A DNA stretch of 64,000 bases from Caulobacteraceae bacterium. Its GTDB lineage: Bacteria > Pseudomonadota > Alphaproteobacteria > Caulobacterales > Caulobacteraceae. Shown in pieces: positions 1 to 9,324 of this stretch. Both the position numbers and the translations under genes were made by a program. The notes under the pieces are model-generated. The model did not search any database. It worked only from the letters and a program-made list of their open reading frames with translations, and had not been told where the DNA came from. Where the stretch lies: assembly GCA_028290905.1 (NCBI GenBank), contig JAQGIW010000110.1, positions 1-64,000 on the forward strand, read 5' to 3'. Position 1 is the stretch's first letter; every line of letters starts with the position of its first letter.

Positions 1-101
1 ACTTGGGGTAGCCCGACACGATGCCGGGCGCCAGTTGCGCGCCTTGGGCTCGGCGGCGGAATCGAGTGCGCCGGTCGGAAGAAAAATGATCAGGGGAAAC
101 G

Positions 102-2513
102 ATGTCGTATCGAAGCGCTCGAGCAGCGTTCGCCAGCCTGGGAGTGATTGCAACTCTCGCCGCGCCCGCAGCGGCCACCGCGCAGCCGAAGCTGACGCTG
201 GCCACCGTTCCGACGCCAGGTGCGCCGGAAATCATCAACACTCAGGTGGGTGAAGTGGTCGTGACCGCTCGCAAGCGGGACGAAGCGTTGATTTCGACGC
301 CCGTCGTCGAAACGGCCGTCGGCGGGACCGAGTTGAGGAGGCGCGCCGTCACTAGTCTGGACGGCCTCTCCAGGATCGTTCCACAGCTGATCATCGCGCC
401 TGAGACCGGCAGCGTACAGGGCGGCATTGTCACCATGCGCGGGATCAGCGGCCCGGAAGAAAATCCTTTTGCGGACCAGGCGGTGGCCTTCAATGTTGAC
501 GGCGTGCAGGTCGCCAAGGCCAGCGTGAGGCGCCTGAGCGATACGGACATAAAGCAGGTAGAAGTTCTGAAAGGACCCCAGGCGCTTTTCTTCGGAAAGA
601 ATAGCCCGGCTGGAGTCATTTCGATCAGGACGAACGATCCCTCCGACCACCTTGAGGCAGGGATAACGACCGGCTATGAATTCAACGGCCAGGAAACCAG
701 AACCGAGGGCTACGTCTCTGGCCCTATAGCTGACCACATTGATGGCCGAATTGCCGGGTACTACGCCCATATGGACGGCTGGCTTAATGATCAGACTCCT
801 CGATCTTCGCCTTATTTCAACACCAGCCGCGATCCCGCCTTGAGCGACTTCGGCGTGCGTGGGACACTGAAATGGAATCCAACGCCTAAATTGGACGCCA
901 AACTTAAGCTAAATTATGGCCAGATCGACAATAAAGATGGCGGCACTGCGACAAACGAGTATATCAATTGCGCGACCGGACATCGCCAGAGCGGTTCGGC
1001 TGGGGAATGTTCTGCGGGCAACAGCACCGTCAATACCGGCAACGGCCCGATACTCGGTACGCTGCCTGGCACTCAAAACCACTTTGGCGACGGTAAGCCT
1101 TTTGTGCATCAAAAGCAGGTGTTGGCCAGTCTAGAGGTCAATTACCACATCGGGCCATCGTTACTGTTGACCTCAGTTACCGGATACTATTACGTCGATC
1201 TTCGGCAAGCCCAAAGTTTCTCGAGTGACTACGTTTTTCTGGTGCCTAGCTATGATCCCTATCGCGATAGGGAACTCTCACAGGAGATCCGTCTTACGAG
1301 CGATTTTCGCGGGCCGATCAACTTGGCGGCGGGCGTCTACTTCTCCGACAGCCACTCGCAGACTGGGGCGCTCAGCTACCTTTTCGGTTCCAACTTCGAT
1401 CTGCTAGGGCCGGGGGTCGGGGGGCCGACAACGCCATTTCTCGTCAACGATTTCTTTCTTAAGCAACACGGTCAGTCATACTCGGCTTATCTGCAGGTAA
1501 TCTATAAGCCTGTGAGCGTCGTGGAAATAGACGTAGGAGGACGTTATTCCTTTGAGCGGAAGAGCCTTCCCCTCGTGGAAAGTAGTCAGACACCGTTTTT
1601 GGACGCCAGCTCGATCGTCAATACGCCGTTCAACCGCGCGTCGTGGCAGGATTTCTCGCCGGAGGTGACTCTTGCCTACAGGCCAAGCAATAACCTGACG
1701 CTTTTTGGGTCGTACAAACACGGCTTCCTGTCAGGCGGGTTCAATTCCGGAGCGACCGACTTTGTGGCCAATCCAAACCTCAGCTATGCGCCCGAGACCA
1801 TCGAAGGAGGCGAGATCGGCGTTAAGTCCGCGATGCTCGAAGGCGCCCTGAGATTGAACGCGGCAGCCTATATCTATGACGTCAATGACCTGCAGGTATC
1901 GCACTATCTGGATACGATATCGACTATCACGAACGCCGGTGCGGTAAATATAAAGGGGATGGAAGGCGACTTCCTGTATCGCTCCCAACTTGAAGGCCTA
2001 AACATCCACGGCGCCATATCGTACAATGATGGCCATTACACGAGATTTCCTGGCGCGCCTTGCTATGCAGGTCAACGCATCAGCGAGGGTTGCACTATCG
2101 TCAACGGAGCGCCGGTGCAAGATCTTTCGGGAACGGAGCTTATCCGGGCTCCAAAATGGAACGTCAGCGGTGGCGTCAATTTTGAGAGACGGGTAGGGCG
2201 GGGGCTTAAGCTGGGACTCTCTTCCGATGTTTCGTATAGCAGCAGCTTTCTCACCGATGCGACGTCGAACCCGAGCGGCCGAGAGCCCGCCTATACGCTG
2301 GTGGATGGCGCGCTTCGCGTTTCAAGCGAGACCGGGAGATGGGAGTTATCTCTCGTCGGCCGCAATCTGACAGATAGACACTTCTGGGTCTCTTCAGTGG
2401 GCGCGCCTTTCACAGGGAGCGGCACGGGAACGGCAATAGGAATGCACGGGGATATCTTCGGGGCGGTTAGTCGGGGGCGGGAGGTCGTCATTCGCGCCAG
2501 TTATAAATACTGA
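102..2513 (+). CDS. TonB-dependent outer membrane receptor
   Basis: An 803-residue protein with an N-terminal signal peptide (about residues 1-28, alanine-rich, ending near ATAQ), then a region with EVVVTARKRDE that typically precedes the plug. The plug is at about residues 60-175 (ITMRGIS-like VTMRGISG, VEVLKGPQALFFGKNSPAG). A long beta-barrel follows, with the usual late NLTDRHFW segment and an aromatic C-terminal residue (SYKY). The start has an upstream AGGGGAAAC. The family imports large substrates (siderophores, glycans, hydrophobic compounds) across the outer membrane using TonB energy; the substrate cannot be read here. Catabolic genes follow, so an organic nutrient is more likely than iron, but that is inference. 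Confidence 0.95.
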   Translation: MSYRSARAAFASLGVIATLAAPAAATAQPKLTLATVPTPGAPEIINTQVGEVVVTARKRDEALISTPVVETAVGGTELRRRAVTSLDGLSRIVPQLIIAPETGSVQGGIVTMRGISGPEENPFADQAVAFNVDGVQVAKASVRRLSDTDIKQVEVLKGPQALFFGKNSPAGVISIRTNDPSDHLEAGITTGYEFNGQETRTEGYVSGPIADHIDGRIAGYYAHMDGWLNDQTPRSSPYFNTSRDPALSDFGVRGTLKWNPTPKLDAKLKLNYGQIDNKDGGTATNEYINCATGHRQSGSAGECSAGNSTVNTGNGPILGTLPGTQNHFGDGKPFVHQKQVLASLEVNYHIGPSLLLTSVTGYYYVDLRQAQSFSSDYVFLVPSYDPYRDRELSQEIRLTSDFRGPINLAAGVYFSDSHSQTGALSYLFGSNFDLLGPGVGGPTTPFLVNDFFLKQHGQSYSAYLQVIYKPVSVVEIDVGGRYSFERKSLPLVESSQTPFLDASSIVNTPFNRASWQDFSPEVTLAYRPSNNLTLFGSYKHGFLSGGFNSGATDFVANPNLSYAPETIEGGEIGVKSAMLEGALRLNAAAYIYDVNDLQVSHYLDTISTITNAGAVNIKGMEGDFLYRSQLEGLNIHGAISYNDGHYTRFPGAPCYAGQRISEGCTIVNGAPVQDLSGTELIRAPKWNVSGGVNFERRVGRGLKLGLSSDVSYSSSFLTDATSNPSGREPAYTLVDGALRVSSETGRWELSLVGRNLTDRHFWVSSVGAPFTGSGTGTAIGMHGDIFGAVSRGREVVIRASYKY

Positions 2514-2563
2514 TGCCAGCGCGCGGATTTTGGTTCGGGTGCGAGCGGTGAGAGGATAGTTAT

Positions 2564-2848
2564 ATGTTCCGTTACTTTGTCGTCTCTCTTACTTTCAAGC
2601 GTGTGGCTTCGCAGGACGAGGGCCTGGCTCAGCGCCAATTCCTTCAGGATCTCGTCGAGCGCGATGTGTTGATCCTGGCTGGACCGCTGGCGGATAGCCC
2701 AGGCCACGGGTTGGCGATCGTCCGGGCCGGTTCTCTGGTAGAGGCCCGGACGATTTACGAGGGCGCTCCGATAATCAAGAAAGATATAGCGAGCTGGGCT
2801 ATCGATGAGATCAACGTAAGTTACAAATCGGCAGCGTTGTCAGAGTAG
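2564..2848 (+). CDS. YciI-like small protein
   Basis: A 94-residue protein, typical of the YciI/YCII ferredoxin-like fold. It begins MFRYFVVSLTFKR and carries the central DVLILAGPLADSPG segment (equivalent to the family's G-x-L/F-x-D/G-G stretch) and a C-terminal segment beginning GSLVEARTIYEGAPIIKKDI. AGGA lies just upstream of the ATG. It sits 50 bp after the TonB receptor on the same strand, so it may be co-transcribed. Family members are small dimeric enzymes or accessory proteins in aromatic catabolism; the reaction is not predictable from this sequence. Confidence 0.8.
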   Translation: MFRYFVVSLTFKRVASQDEGLAQRQFLQDLVERDVLILAGPLADSPGHGLAIVRAGSLVEARTIYEGAPIIKKDIASWAIDEINVSYKSAALSE

Positions 2849-2970
2849 ATCGGGCCGACCCGGCGCTCGAGCGATCACGGGTGACCTGACCCCCTGAAAC
2901 TCATCCAGAAATGGGCAGAATCCGGTCATCTGCAGCTTGCCCGAGAGGGCAGGGTATCATGATTGGGACG

Positions 2971-3773
2971 ATGCGGCGCGCAGCTTGCTTGCTTGCAGCG
3001 CTGGCCCGCGTTGGCTACGGCCGCGCCAGTCCTGGGCAACGGTTCCACCGCCGAACTGGCCGCCGGCGGCTTGGTTCTGCCCAAAAGCCCGGCCCTCGAG
3101 ATGCGCGCGGAAGGTCTCGCGATCTCCGCCAAGCAGGTACGCGTTCGGTACCGCTTCGTACGCGCCCGGTGATGCCGGACATCGCCGCAGTGGGCGCCCA
3201 CGACATGCCTCCCTTCTGACCCAGGATCGACGCAAGACCCTCGCCTCTCGACTAGGGTGGAGGGCACTCAGGTCGCCGCCGAGGTCGAGCATGACGATCA
3301 AGAACGGCGTCGACCGTACGGCGTACCTTCGCGGGCTTGGCGTTCCGCTGGCGCCGCATCTCGCAACGACGAAAAGAGCTCCTCGCCGGGCCAAGCCCCG
3401 CCAGCAAGGCCGAGCTTACTCGCCTGGGCCTTGCCGTCGTCGACGATTACGGCAACGGCCATAGCATGCAGAAACCCTGGGAGGCGACCTGGACGTTGAA
3501 AACCACCCACTTCCGGCGCCGGACCTTCCCCGCCGAACTGAGATCGAGGTCGGCATCGCTCTAAGCCGTCGGGGGTCAGTTGGCCCGCACGTTCTGGGCT
3601 CGTCGGCCTTCGCCAGGGATCCCACCTACACGGAGCTGCGGCGTCAGTACGGCGTGGATGACGACTTCATCGCCGCCGTTGATCGCTCGAAGAAGCCCGG
3701 GGGGATTTCGCGCCGATGCAGAGCGCGATCCCTGCCACGAACGCTTGATTATTTCCTGGAGAACCTTGCATAA
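2971..3773 (+). pseudogene. Decayed DUF4424 gene (multiple frameshifts)
   Basis: No single frame is open, but pieces of a DUF4424 protein follow one another in order. There is a signal peptide start (MRRAACLLAALA), then in another frame GNGSTAELAAGGLVLPKS and MRAEGLAISAKQVRVRYRF. VMPDIAA, NGVDRTAYLRGLGVPLAP, TRLGLAVVDDYG with WTLKTTHF, and finally ELRRQYGVDDDFIAAVDRSK lie in further frames. DUF4424 proteins are secreted proteins of unknown role. At least four frame changes are needed, so the gene is dead unless the assembly is very poor here. The ORF-track entries in this stretch are pieces or shadows of it. Identification rests on remembered family motifs. Confidence 0.7.
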
Positions 3774-3821
3774 GTTGACACCGTCAATGACAAGAGTTTG
3801 ATAGACTTGTCCGCACGAAGA

Positions 3822-4805
3822 TCAGAGGACCCCTTTATGATGTCGCTTACGCAAGTAAGCGGGTCCGCAGTGATTGAAGAAATCTTCGGTATATGCGCTC
3901 TCAGGCGCGGCGCGGACATGCTCGTCCACAAGCTCGGCGTCCTCGCCGACCAGAATGCGCCAGCGATCGTTGCGAACACCGTCGAGCATCAACCTTGCGC
4001 CCTGCGCCGCCGAGGTGAGCGCGGTTTCGATGACAAGCCGCGCGGCCTCGTCGCTCATGGCTTGCAGCGCCTCGTCCGACAGTTCTGCGTCATCGCTGCC
4101 CAGTATGCTGAACCGCTCGCGGAACCGCTTGATCTCATCCGGCGTCAGCACGTCAGTCGTGACACCTTCCTGAATCTTCCGCGAATTTGCTACGATTTCC
4201 GTACCGACGTGGCCAGGCATGACGACGGAACATTTGATATGGGGAGCGTTGACGGCGAGGTCGGTAAGAAGCGCCTCGGTGAAGCCCTTCACCGCGAACT
4301 TGGCCGCACTATAAGAGGTGTGGGGTGTGGTGGACCCCAAGGTGGCCCAAAAGCCATTGATGCTCGACGTATTGACGATATGAGCTTCGTCCGCCTTCTG
4401 CAACATCGGCAGGAAGGCGCGCACGCTATAGTATACCCCATACCAGCAAATATTGAATGTACGTTCCCAAGATTCCCGGCTGTCGGTGAAGAGGCTGCCG
4501 CCGCCGCCTATGCCGGCATTGTTGAAGAGGAGATGGATCTTGTCCGTCTCCATCTGCCGGGCGACGTCGTCACGGAATCTGAGAATCTGAGATTCCACCG
4601 AAACGTCCGCCATATGCGTGGTGACGCGGGCGCCGTGCGGCGGGCGATCGGCTTCACAAAGACGCCTTGTCTCCGCCATATTGGCCGCCAGGATGTCGCA
4701 CATCGCGACATTGCACCCTTCGGCGACGAGCAACCGCGCCAATTCGCGCCCCATGCCCGTACCGCCGCCCGTAATAACGGCAATCTTCCCTGCGAAATGT
4801 TTCAA
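3822..4805 (-). CDS. SDR family NAD(P)-dependent oxidoreductase
   Basis: A short-chain dehydrogenase of about 327 residues. It shows the Rossmann motif TGGGTGMG near the N-terminus, NNAGIGG at about residue 100, catalytic serine in NTSSING and the YSAAK catalytic Tyr/Lys. The chosen start is a TTG at 4805 (LKHFAGKIAVITG), preceded by GGAGGAGA at good spacing. The longer ATG start in the ORF track would add an unlikely extension. The C-terminal tail of about 80 residues beyond the core is longer than in minimal SDRs. The serine hydrolase gene lies directly upstream on the same strand. The substrate is unknown. Confidence 0.9.
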   Translation of the reverse strand: MKHFAGKIAVITGGGTGMGRELARLLVAEGCNVAMCDILAANMAETRRLCEADRPPHGARVTTHMADVSVESQILRFRDDVARQMETDKIHLLFNNAGIGGGGSLFTDSRESWERTFNICWYGVYYSVRAFLPMLQKADEAHIVNTSSINGFWATLGSTTPHTSYSAAKFAVKGFTEALLTDLAVNAPHIKCSVVMPGHVGTEIVANSRKIQEGVTTDVLTPDEIKRFRERFSILGSDDAELSDEALQAMSDEAARLVIETALTSAAQGARLMLDGVRNDRWRILVGEDAELVDEHVRAAPESAYTEDFFNHCGPAYLRKRHHKGVL

Positions 4806-4869
4806 TGAAACTCTCCTCCAGGATTCGCCGTGTCTTGGGAATATCTCACCTACCGAAGCTCGCTTCAAT

Positions 4870-6036
4870 TTAGCGAGACGTCTCTCCCAAGGAGGCGTAG
4901 ACGGCCTTCACCAGCCCGGTGCGGCGGGGATCGCGGTCAAACAGATCGCCCATCCGGTTCATGGTATAAGCCATGGCCAAGTCAGCCACCGGGTCGGCTA
5001 GCGCGAATGAGCCCCCCCAACCCGTGTGGTAGAACGTTTCCTGGTGGGGTCCGTACAGCCCATCGGCGTTGATCATGAAGCCGGCGCCCCACCGCGAATA
5101 TATACCCTTGACCAAGTCGATTCCTTCGCTCCAGGGGCGGGTCGCCAGAGCGATTGCTTCGCGCCTGGCAAGAGCCGGCCTGCCCGGCCGATCACCCAAA
5201 AGCCGGTCGAAGAGGCCCATCATGGAGCGAGCATTGCCATATCCGTTGCCTGACGGCAGGTCCGCATCCCGCCATGCGGGGTCGTTCCCGAGCGAACCGG
5301 CAATGATCGGGTTCCGCGTCGCATTCTGCGCCGGCGTTGAGTAAGCATAGAGCTGAGCCGACTCTGGCGGCGGGATCATCTCCGCGGCCAAGTCCGCTTC
5401 TTCCCGGCCAAGGCCGATGGAAACATCCAGACCAAATGGCGCCGCGATCTCTTCGGCGACGAAGCGCTTGATGGACCGACCCTCGATACGCGAAAACAAG
5501 GCCGTGGCGAGAATGCCTATAGTGATCGGGTTATAGCCCGCGGCGGTTCCGGGTTCCCAGAACGGCGCCTGAGCTGCGAGTCGCGCAGCCGAGGCCTCGG
5601 TCCTATAGAGATCATCCACATCGGCCGGCGTCACGAACCCGGTTAATCCGGATTGATGGGAAAGCAACATTCCAACGGTTACGTCGCCTTTGCCTTCTAC
5701 CGCAAACTCGGGCCAATACTTGCTGACCTTGTCATCGTAAGCGGCAAGCCCACGATCGACGACCATCGCAAAGCAAACGCCGGTGATGGCCTTGGTCGTG
5801 GAATAAAGACAAGCCTTGGTGTCGCGCGTCCAAGGCCTCGTTCGAGCGGGGTCTTTCCAGCCACCCCAAAGTTCCACGACGGTCTCGCCACCGATCGATA
5901 CGGCGACAGCTGCCCCGAGCTCATTGTGCTCGCTAAAATGCGCCTCGAAGGCTTCTCGCACCCGATCGAATTTGGCGGAGCTGTGACCCTCGACGGCGAC
6001 ACCCGCGGGACTGCCAACTTTCTTCCCTACGCCCAT
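4870..6036 (-). CDS. Serine hydrolase, class C beta-lactamase/esterase family
   Basis: About 388 residues with the penicillin-binding fold signatures: S-x-x-K in LYSTTKAITG (nucleophilic Ser), a YNP element in AGYNPITIG, and HTGWGG near the C-terminus in place of the KTG motif. These are typical of EstB-like esterases and beta-lactamase-related hydrolases rather than true beta-lactamases. I placed the start at the ATG at 6036 (MGVGKKVG), which has TTGGAGGAAATTGCG upstream. No signal peptide is apparent, so it is probably cytoplasmic and hydrolyses esters. It is followed by the SDR about 65 bp downstream and is probably in the same operon. Confidence 0.88.
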   Translation of the reverse strand: MGVGKKVGSPAGVAVEGHSSAKFDRVREAFEAHFSEHNELGAAVAVSIGGETVVELWGGWKDPARTRPWTRDTKACLYSTTKAITGVCFAMVVDRGLAAYDDKVSKYWPEFAVEGKGDVTVGMLLSHQSGLTGFVTPADVDDLYRTEASAARLAAQAPFWEPGTAAGYNPITIGILATALFSRIEGRSIKRFVAEEIAAPFGLDVSIGLGREEADLAAEMIPPPESAQLYAYSTPAQNATRNPIIAGSLGNDPAWRDADLPSGNGYGNARSMMGLFDRLLGDRPGRPALARREAIALATRPWSEGIDLVKGIYSRWGAGFMINADGLYGPHQETFYHTGWGGSFALADPVADLAMAYTMNRMGDLFDRDPRRTGLVKAVYASLGETSR

Positions 6037-6469
6037 CGCAATTTCCTCCAACAATTTTTGCCGCGACTTGCCGAAGCGCTCGCGCAGGACCATAAGCGTA
6101 TTATTGCCGCCGGGCATCCTAACTTGTCAATGAAAATGTCGATCAGGTCGGTTTCTACGGACTTGGCCGCGACCTCAGTTGAGAAATGCCCGCAGGAAAA
6201 ACCGATGGGAACTCCCATAACCCATTAAAATATCTTGTGTATCTAGGCGCGTCGAGCGATCCTCAGGCCCTTCTCGGCCCTCAAATGAAAGGCTGATTCA
6301 AGCCATTGACAAAAGCCGCTTGAAAGATACCCTAATGTCACGTTAAAGCCTCGTTGGTGCCAGTTGGTTGCCCGATGGTCGGCAGGCCGCCGACTTAAGC
6401 GCTGTGCTGGCGCGCGTGGTCGTTGAATGGCGCGCCTGGCAAAAGCAAGATGCAACAGGGAGATGATCT
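6037..6469. other. Divergent intergenic region
   Basis: This 433 bp stretch between two divergent genes contains no credible ORF (the track entries are unsupported). It presumably carries the promoters for the hydrolase/SDR pair (leftward) and the VOC gene (rightward). A TTGACA hexamer at 6306 is the only recognisable element. Confidence 0.5.
6306..6333 (+). promoter_or_regulatory. Possible sigma-70-type promoter for the VOC gene
   Basis: TTGACA at 6306-6311 is followed after 16 bp by TACCCT (6328-6333), upstream of the VOC gene at 6470. The -35 is a perfect match and the -10 is weak. The 5' leader would be long (about 130 bp). Confidence 0.3.
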
Positions 6470-7099
6470 ATGAGCTTCCGCCTATCCGAGAAAAAAAACA
6501 TACGGTTTGACATTAAAGGTCTGAGCCACGTTGCACTTGTCGTTTCCGACATGCAACGGACAGTTGACTTCTATCATGGGGTCTTGGGCTTTCCGCTCAT
6601 CAAGACGTCGGAGCTGCCCGACGGAGGCGGCCAGCACTTCTTCTTCGACATGGGCGACGGCCAGGCCTCGCTGGCCTTCCTGTGGTTTCCTCACGCCTCG
6701 CCGAACCAGCCAGGCGTGATCGTTCCGAAGAACAACATCGGCGAGGTGGGTAGCTATGATGGGGCGGATGGATTCACGACAGCAATTGGTTCAATGAACC
6801 ACCTAGCGTTCAATGTATCAGCCGATAAAATAATGATTTACAAAGATAAACTGGAATCAACAGGTATTTATGTGTCGCCGGTCATGTATCACTACGCGAC
6901 GGAAACCGGCGTTGGGGATGAGCCAGATGAAACACTGTGGCTCACGTCGATATATTTCCGGGACCCGGACGGTATCCAGCTCGAATTCGGCGCGTGGTCG
7001 CGGCAACTTACGGATCAGGATGTCGGTCACACGCCCGCGACTTCGTCCACGCAGTGGGTTGCCATGATGGAGAACCGCAAAGTCGAACGAGCGGTCTGA
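6470..7099 (+). CDS. VOC family (glyoxalase / extradiol dioxygenase-like) protein
   Basis: A 209-residue protein with two betaalphabetabetabeta modules of the vicinal oxygen chelate superfamily. The pattern LSHVALVVSDMQRTVDFYHGVLGF opens module 1. Module 2 has MNHLAFNV and ends with YFRDPDGIQLEFGAW. His in SHVAL, His in NHLAF and Glu in QLEF are the probable metal ligands. A GGGAGATGATCT leader precedes the ATG. The family includes glyoxalases, ring-cleavage dioxygenases and isomerases. With an SDR downstream a role in ring-compound breakdown is plausible but not shown. Confidence 0.88.
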   Translation: MSFRLSEKKNIRFDIKGLSHVALVVSDMQRTVDFYHGVLGFPLIKTSELPDGGGQHFFFDMGDGQASLAFLWFPHASPNQPGVIVPKNNIGEVGSYDGADGFTTAIGSMNHLAFNVSADKIMIYKDKLESTGIYVSPVMYHYATETGVGDEPDETLWLTSIYFRDPDGIQLEFGAWSRQLTDQDVGHTPATSSTQWVAMMENRKVERAV

Positions 7100-7150
7100 C
7101 TTCGGAGCGCGCCCGGCGAGGACTTCATCCGAGCGCCACCTTCGGAGATC

Positions 7151-7240
7151 GGGAGACCCTCGTCGGGAAGCATGGACGCCAAGGTGGCGGAAATAGGGAG
7201 GCTCTCGTTTGGGAAGCATGGATGGCAAGGTAGCCATAAT
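7151..7240 (+). repeat. Tandem duplication of the SDR ribosome-binding/start region
   Basis: Two imperfect copies, about 46 bp apart, of the segment that starts the next gene: GGGAGACCCTCGTCGGGAAG at 7151 and GGGAGGCTCTCGTTTGGGAA at 7196. Each is followed by a CATGGA-x-GGCAAGGT-like stretch. Only the second copy reads into the intact SDR. Confidence 0.65.
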
Positions 7241-7943
7241 CACCGGGGCGGCCCGCGGCCAAGGCGCGGCCGCCGCCAGGCTCTTCGTGAAACACGGCGG
7301 AAAGGTGGTCCTGACCGACCTGAACGAGGAGGGTCGCCAGAAGGCGGTCGAGCTGGGCGACGCCGCGCTCTTCGTTCGTCACGATGTCGGCGAGCGCGTC
7401 GATTGGATCAACGTGGTGAGGCACACAGTTGAGCGATTCGGGCGTTTGGACGTGCTGGTGAACAATGCCGCCGTCTATAGTCCGGCCGCCCTGGCCGATA
7501 CCGACCAGGGGCTCTGGGACCTGCACTGCCGGGTCAATCAGCTGGGCGTCTTCCTGGGGATGCAAGTGGCGGCTGAGACGATGAGCCGGACTGGCGGCGG
7601 CGCCATCGTCAATGTCTCGTCGGGAGCCGGCCTCCTGGGCCTGCCAGGCATGTTCGCCTATGCCACCAGTAAGTGGGCGGTCCGCGGCATGACCAAGCTT
7701 GCCGCGAGCGAGCTGGCGGCGAAGCGCATTCGGGTCAACGGCGTCTACCCCGGCATGATCGACACCCCGATGCTCGCTACGAACGCTCCGGAGGTGCTCA
7801 AGGCTTATGAGAGCCGGATCGCCCTGGGCCGAATGGGGCGGCCCGACGAGGTGGCGGAGCTCGTCTTGTTTCTGTGCTCCGATGCGGCGAGCTACGTCAC
7901 CGGCGCCGAAGTCACTGTCGACGGGGGCGGCATGCTGATGTGA
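7209..7943 (+). CDS. SDR family oxidoreductase (FabG-like)
   Basis: A 244-residue classical short-chain dehydrogenase. It shows TGAARGQG cofactor motif, NNAAV, VNVSSGAG (catalytic Ser), YATSK (Tyr/Lys), VYPGMIDTPM, and a C-terminal VTVDGGGMLM, all as in mycofactocin- or steroid-type SDRs. The TTG at 7209 gives MGSMDGKVAIITG and has GGGAGG seven bases upstream; the ATG at 7218 is the alternative. The VOC gene lies about 110 bp upstream on the same strand. It probably oxidises an alcohol in the same catabolic route. Confidence 0.92.
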   Translation: MGSMDGKVAIITGAARGQGAAAARLFVKHGGKVVLTDLNEEGRQKAVELGDAALFVRHDVGERVDWINVVRHTVERFGRLDVLVNNAAVYSPAALADTDQGLWDLHCRVNQLGVFLGMQVAAETMSRTGGGAIVNVSSGAGLLGLPGMFAYATSKWAVRGMTKLAASELAAKRIRVNGVYPGMIDTPMLATNAPEVLKAYESRIALGRMGRPDEVAELVLFLCSDAASYVTGAEVTVDGGGMLM

Positions 7944-8106
7944 GCGATCAGACCTGTGGCGCGAGCCGCGGTGCGCGAACCGTGGGAGCAGTCGGGTCGT
8001 AGGGCGGAACCCATCGGCCTCCGTGGGCTCGCTCCCTACTTTTCCGTCGGCCCAGGGGCGTCGTGCGCCCCCCCGGCGCGCCGATCTCCACCAAGGCGTC
8101 GCTTGG

Positions 8107-9324
8107 TCACGGTCCACGGTTGCGTAGGCCGAGAAACAGGAACCTGCCGATCTCGTGCGCGATTTCCGGTGGCGATCGGCTTTCGTCGGCCGGCAGCCAC
8201 TGGGCGAGCAACGAATGGGCGCCGGCGGAGGCTAGGTTCATCGGCAGAATGTCCAGCGGCCGAACGGTGCCGTCCACGATGCCTCGGCGCGCAAGCTCCG
8301 CCCCACGACCGATGAGGAAGTTGCTGCGCTCGCTCAGGCGGCGCTGGAGGGTCTCCGAGAGGCTGCCAAAGCCGGTCGTTGGCCAGAGAGTATGGATCTC
8401 TTCCAACTGCGCCTCCGTCGTCAGGTGGATCAGGATCATCAGGCACTCGATCCCGGTCTTGCCGGTGCCGGCCGCATCCTGGATGGCCTCGTAGACCTTA
8501 AAGGCGCGATCGTAACAGTAAGCGACGAAAGCCGGCTTGCTGTCAAAATGGTGGTATATCGCGCCCTTGGTCAGGCCGATCTCCGCGGCCACTTCGTCCA
8601 GGGAGACGCCGTCGATCCCACGATGGTTGAAGAGGTTCGAGCCCGCTCGGGCGAGCGCCTCGAGGGTTTCGTCGCGACCAGGAGACGTCGGTATGACGTC
8701 GGCGATACGAAGCCGGCACGTTGGGACCTTGGTCCCGTCAGAAGCCATGCCATCGGCCACGATGACCGGAACCACCTTTGCCAGCCGGCCGGGGAGGGTC
8801 TCGTCCGGATTGTTGGTCCAGACCCTCGACAGGGTGCTCCAGGTGAGCATCCCGAAGACGCAATGGGCCGCAAGGTTGTGGTCGCAGGCGCGGACCGAGC
8901 CATCGCGGACACCCCCCGCTATCATGTCCCGCAGGATGCGGATGTTTTCCTGTCGCGCCGCACGCACGCGCGCTTGCTGTTCGGCGGAGAGGAAGCCCAA
9001 TTCGGTGAGCACCGCCACCGGACGGTGATGGGGATCTAGCGCCAGGTTGATAAACGCCACGACCTTGTCGAGGCTGGCGCCCGGCAATTGGGCCGCGCGC
9101 TGGAGATCCGCCTGCATGTCGGCGCAGGCGCGCAGGTAGCACTGCGTCACGAGATCTTGCCGGTCGGCGCAATAGTTGTAGAGGCCGGCTCGCGTGATCC
9201 CGATTCGGCGCGCCAGCTCCACAAGGCTGGCGCCGGCGACGCCCGCGCGATTGAACTCCAGGCTGGCCTCGTCGAGCACCGCTGCATGCCGCGCGGTGCG
9301 TGCTTCGTTCTTTAGGGACCTCAT
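8107..9324 (-). CDS. Double TetR-family transcriptional regulator (two HTH modules)
   Basis: The 405-residue protein contains two complete TetR modules in one chain. The first HTH is at about residues 15-60 (RIGITRAGLYNYCADRQDLV). The second is at about 210-260 (VAAEIGLTKGAIYHHFDSK), and each is followed by a helical ligand-binding-type domain. TetR proteins are usually about 200 residues and bind DNA as dimers, so this fusion may act as an intramolecular pseudo-dimer. The two halves are clearly diverged rather than a recent duplication. It is convergent with the SDR and separated from CaiB by 365 bp. The targets are probably the neighbouring catabolic genes. Confidence 0.88.
   Translation of the reverse strand: MRSLKNEARTARHAAVLDEASLEFNRAGVAGASLVELARRIGITRAGLYNYCADRQDLVTQCYLRACADMQADLQRAAQLPGASLDKVVAFINLALDPHHRPVAVLTELGFLSAEQQARVRAARQENIRILRDMIAGGVRDGSVRACDHNLAAHCVFGMLTWSTLSRVWTNNPDETLPGRLAKVVPVIVADGMASDGTKVPTCRLRIADVIPTSPGRDETLEALARAGSNLFNHRGIDGVSLDEVAAEIGLTKGAIYHHFDSKPAFVAYCYDRAFKVYEAIQDAAGTGKTGIECLMILIHLTTEAQLEEIHTLWPTTGFGSLSETLQRRLSERSNFLIGRGAELARRGIVDGTVRPLDILPMNLASAGAHSLLAQWLPADESRSPPEIAHEIGRFLFLGLRNRGP

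Noticed and set aside
3778-3792. TTGAC-ACC-GTCAA palindrome
   Set aside because: It lies at the 3' ends of the DUF4424 relic and of the SDR, with no gene start to control; five-base arms are easily chance.
3798-4808. 336-residue plus-strand ORF
   Set aside because: Antisense shadow of the SDR at 3822-4805, which has clear catalytic motifs and a ribosome-binding site.
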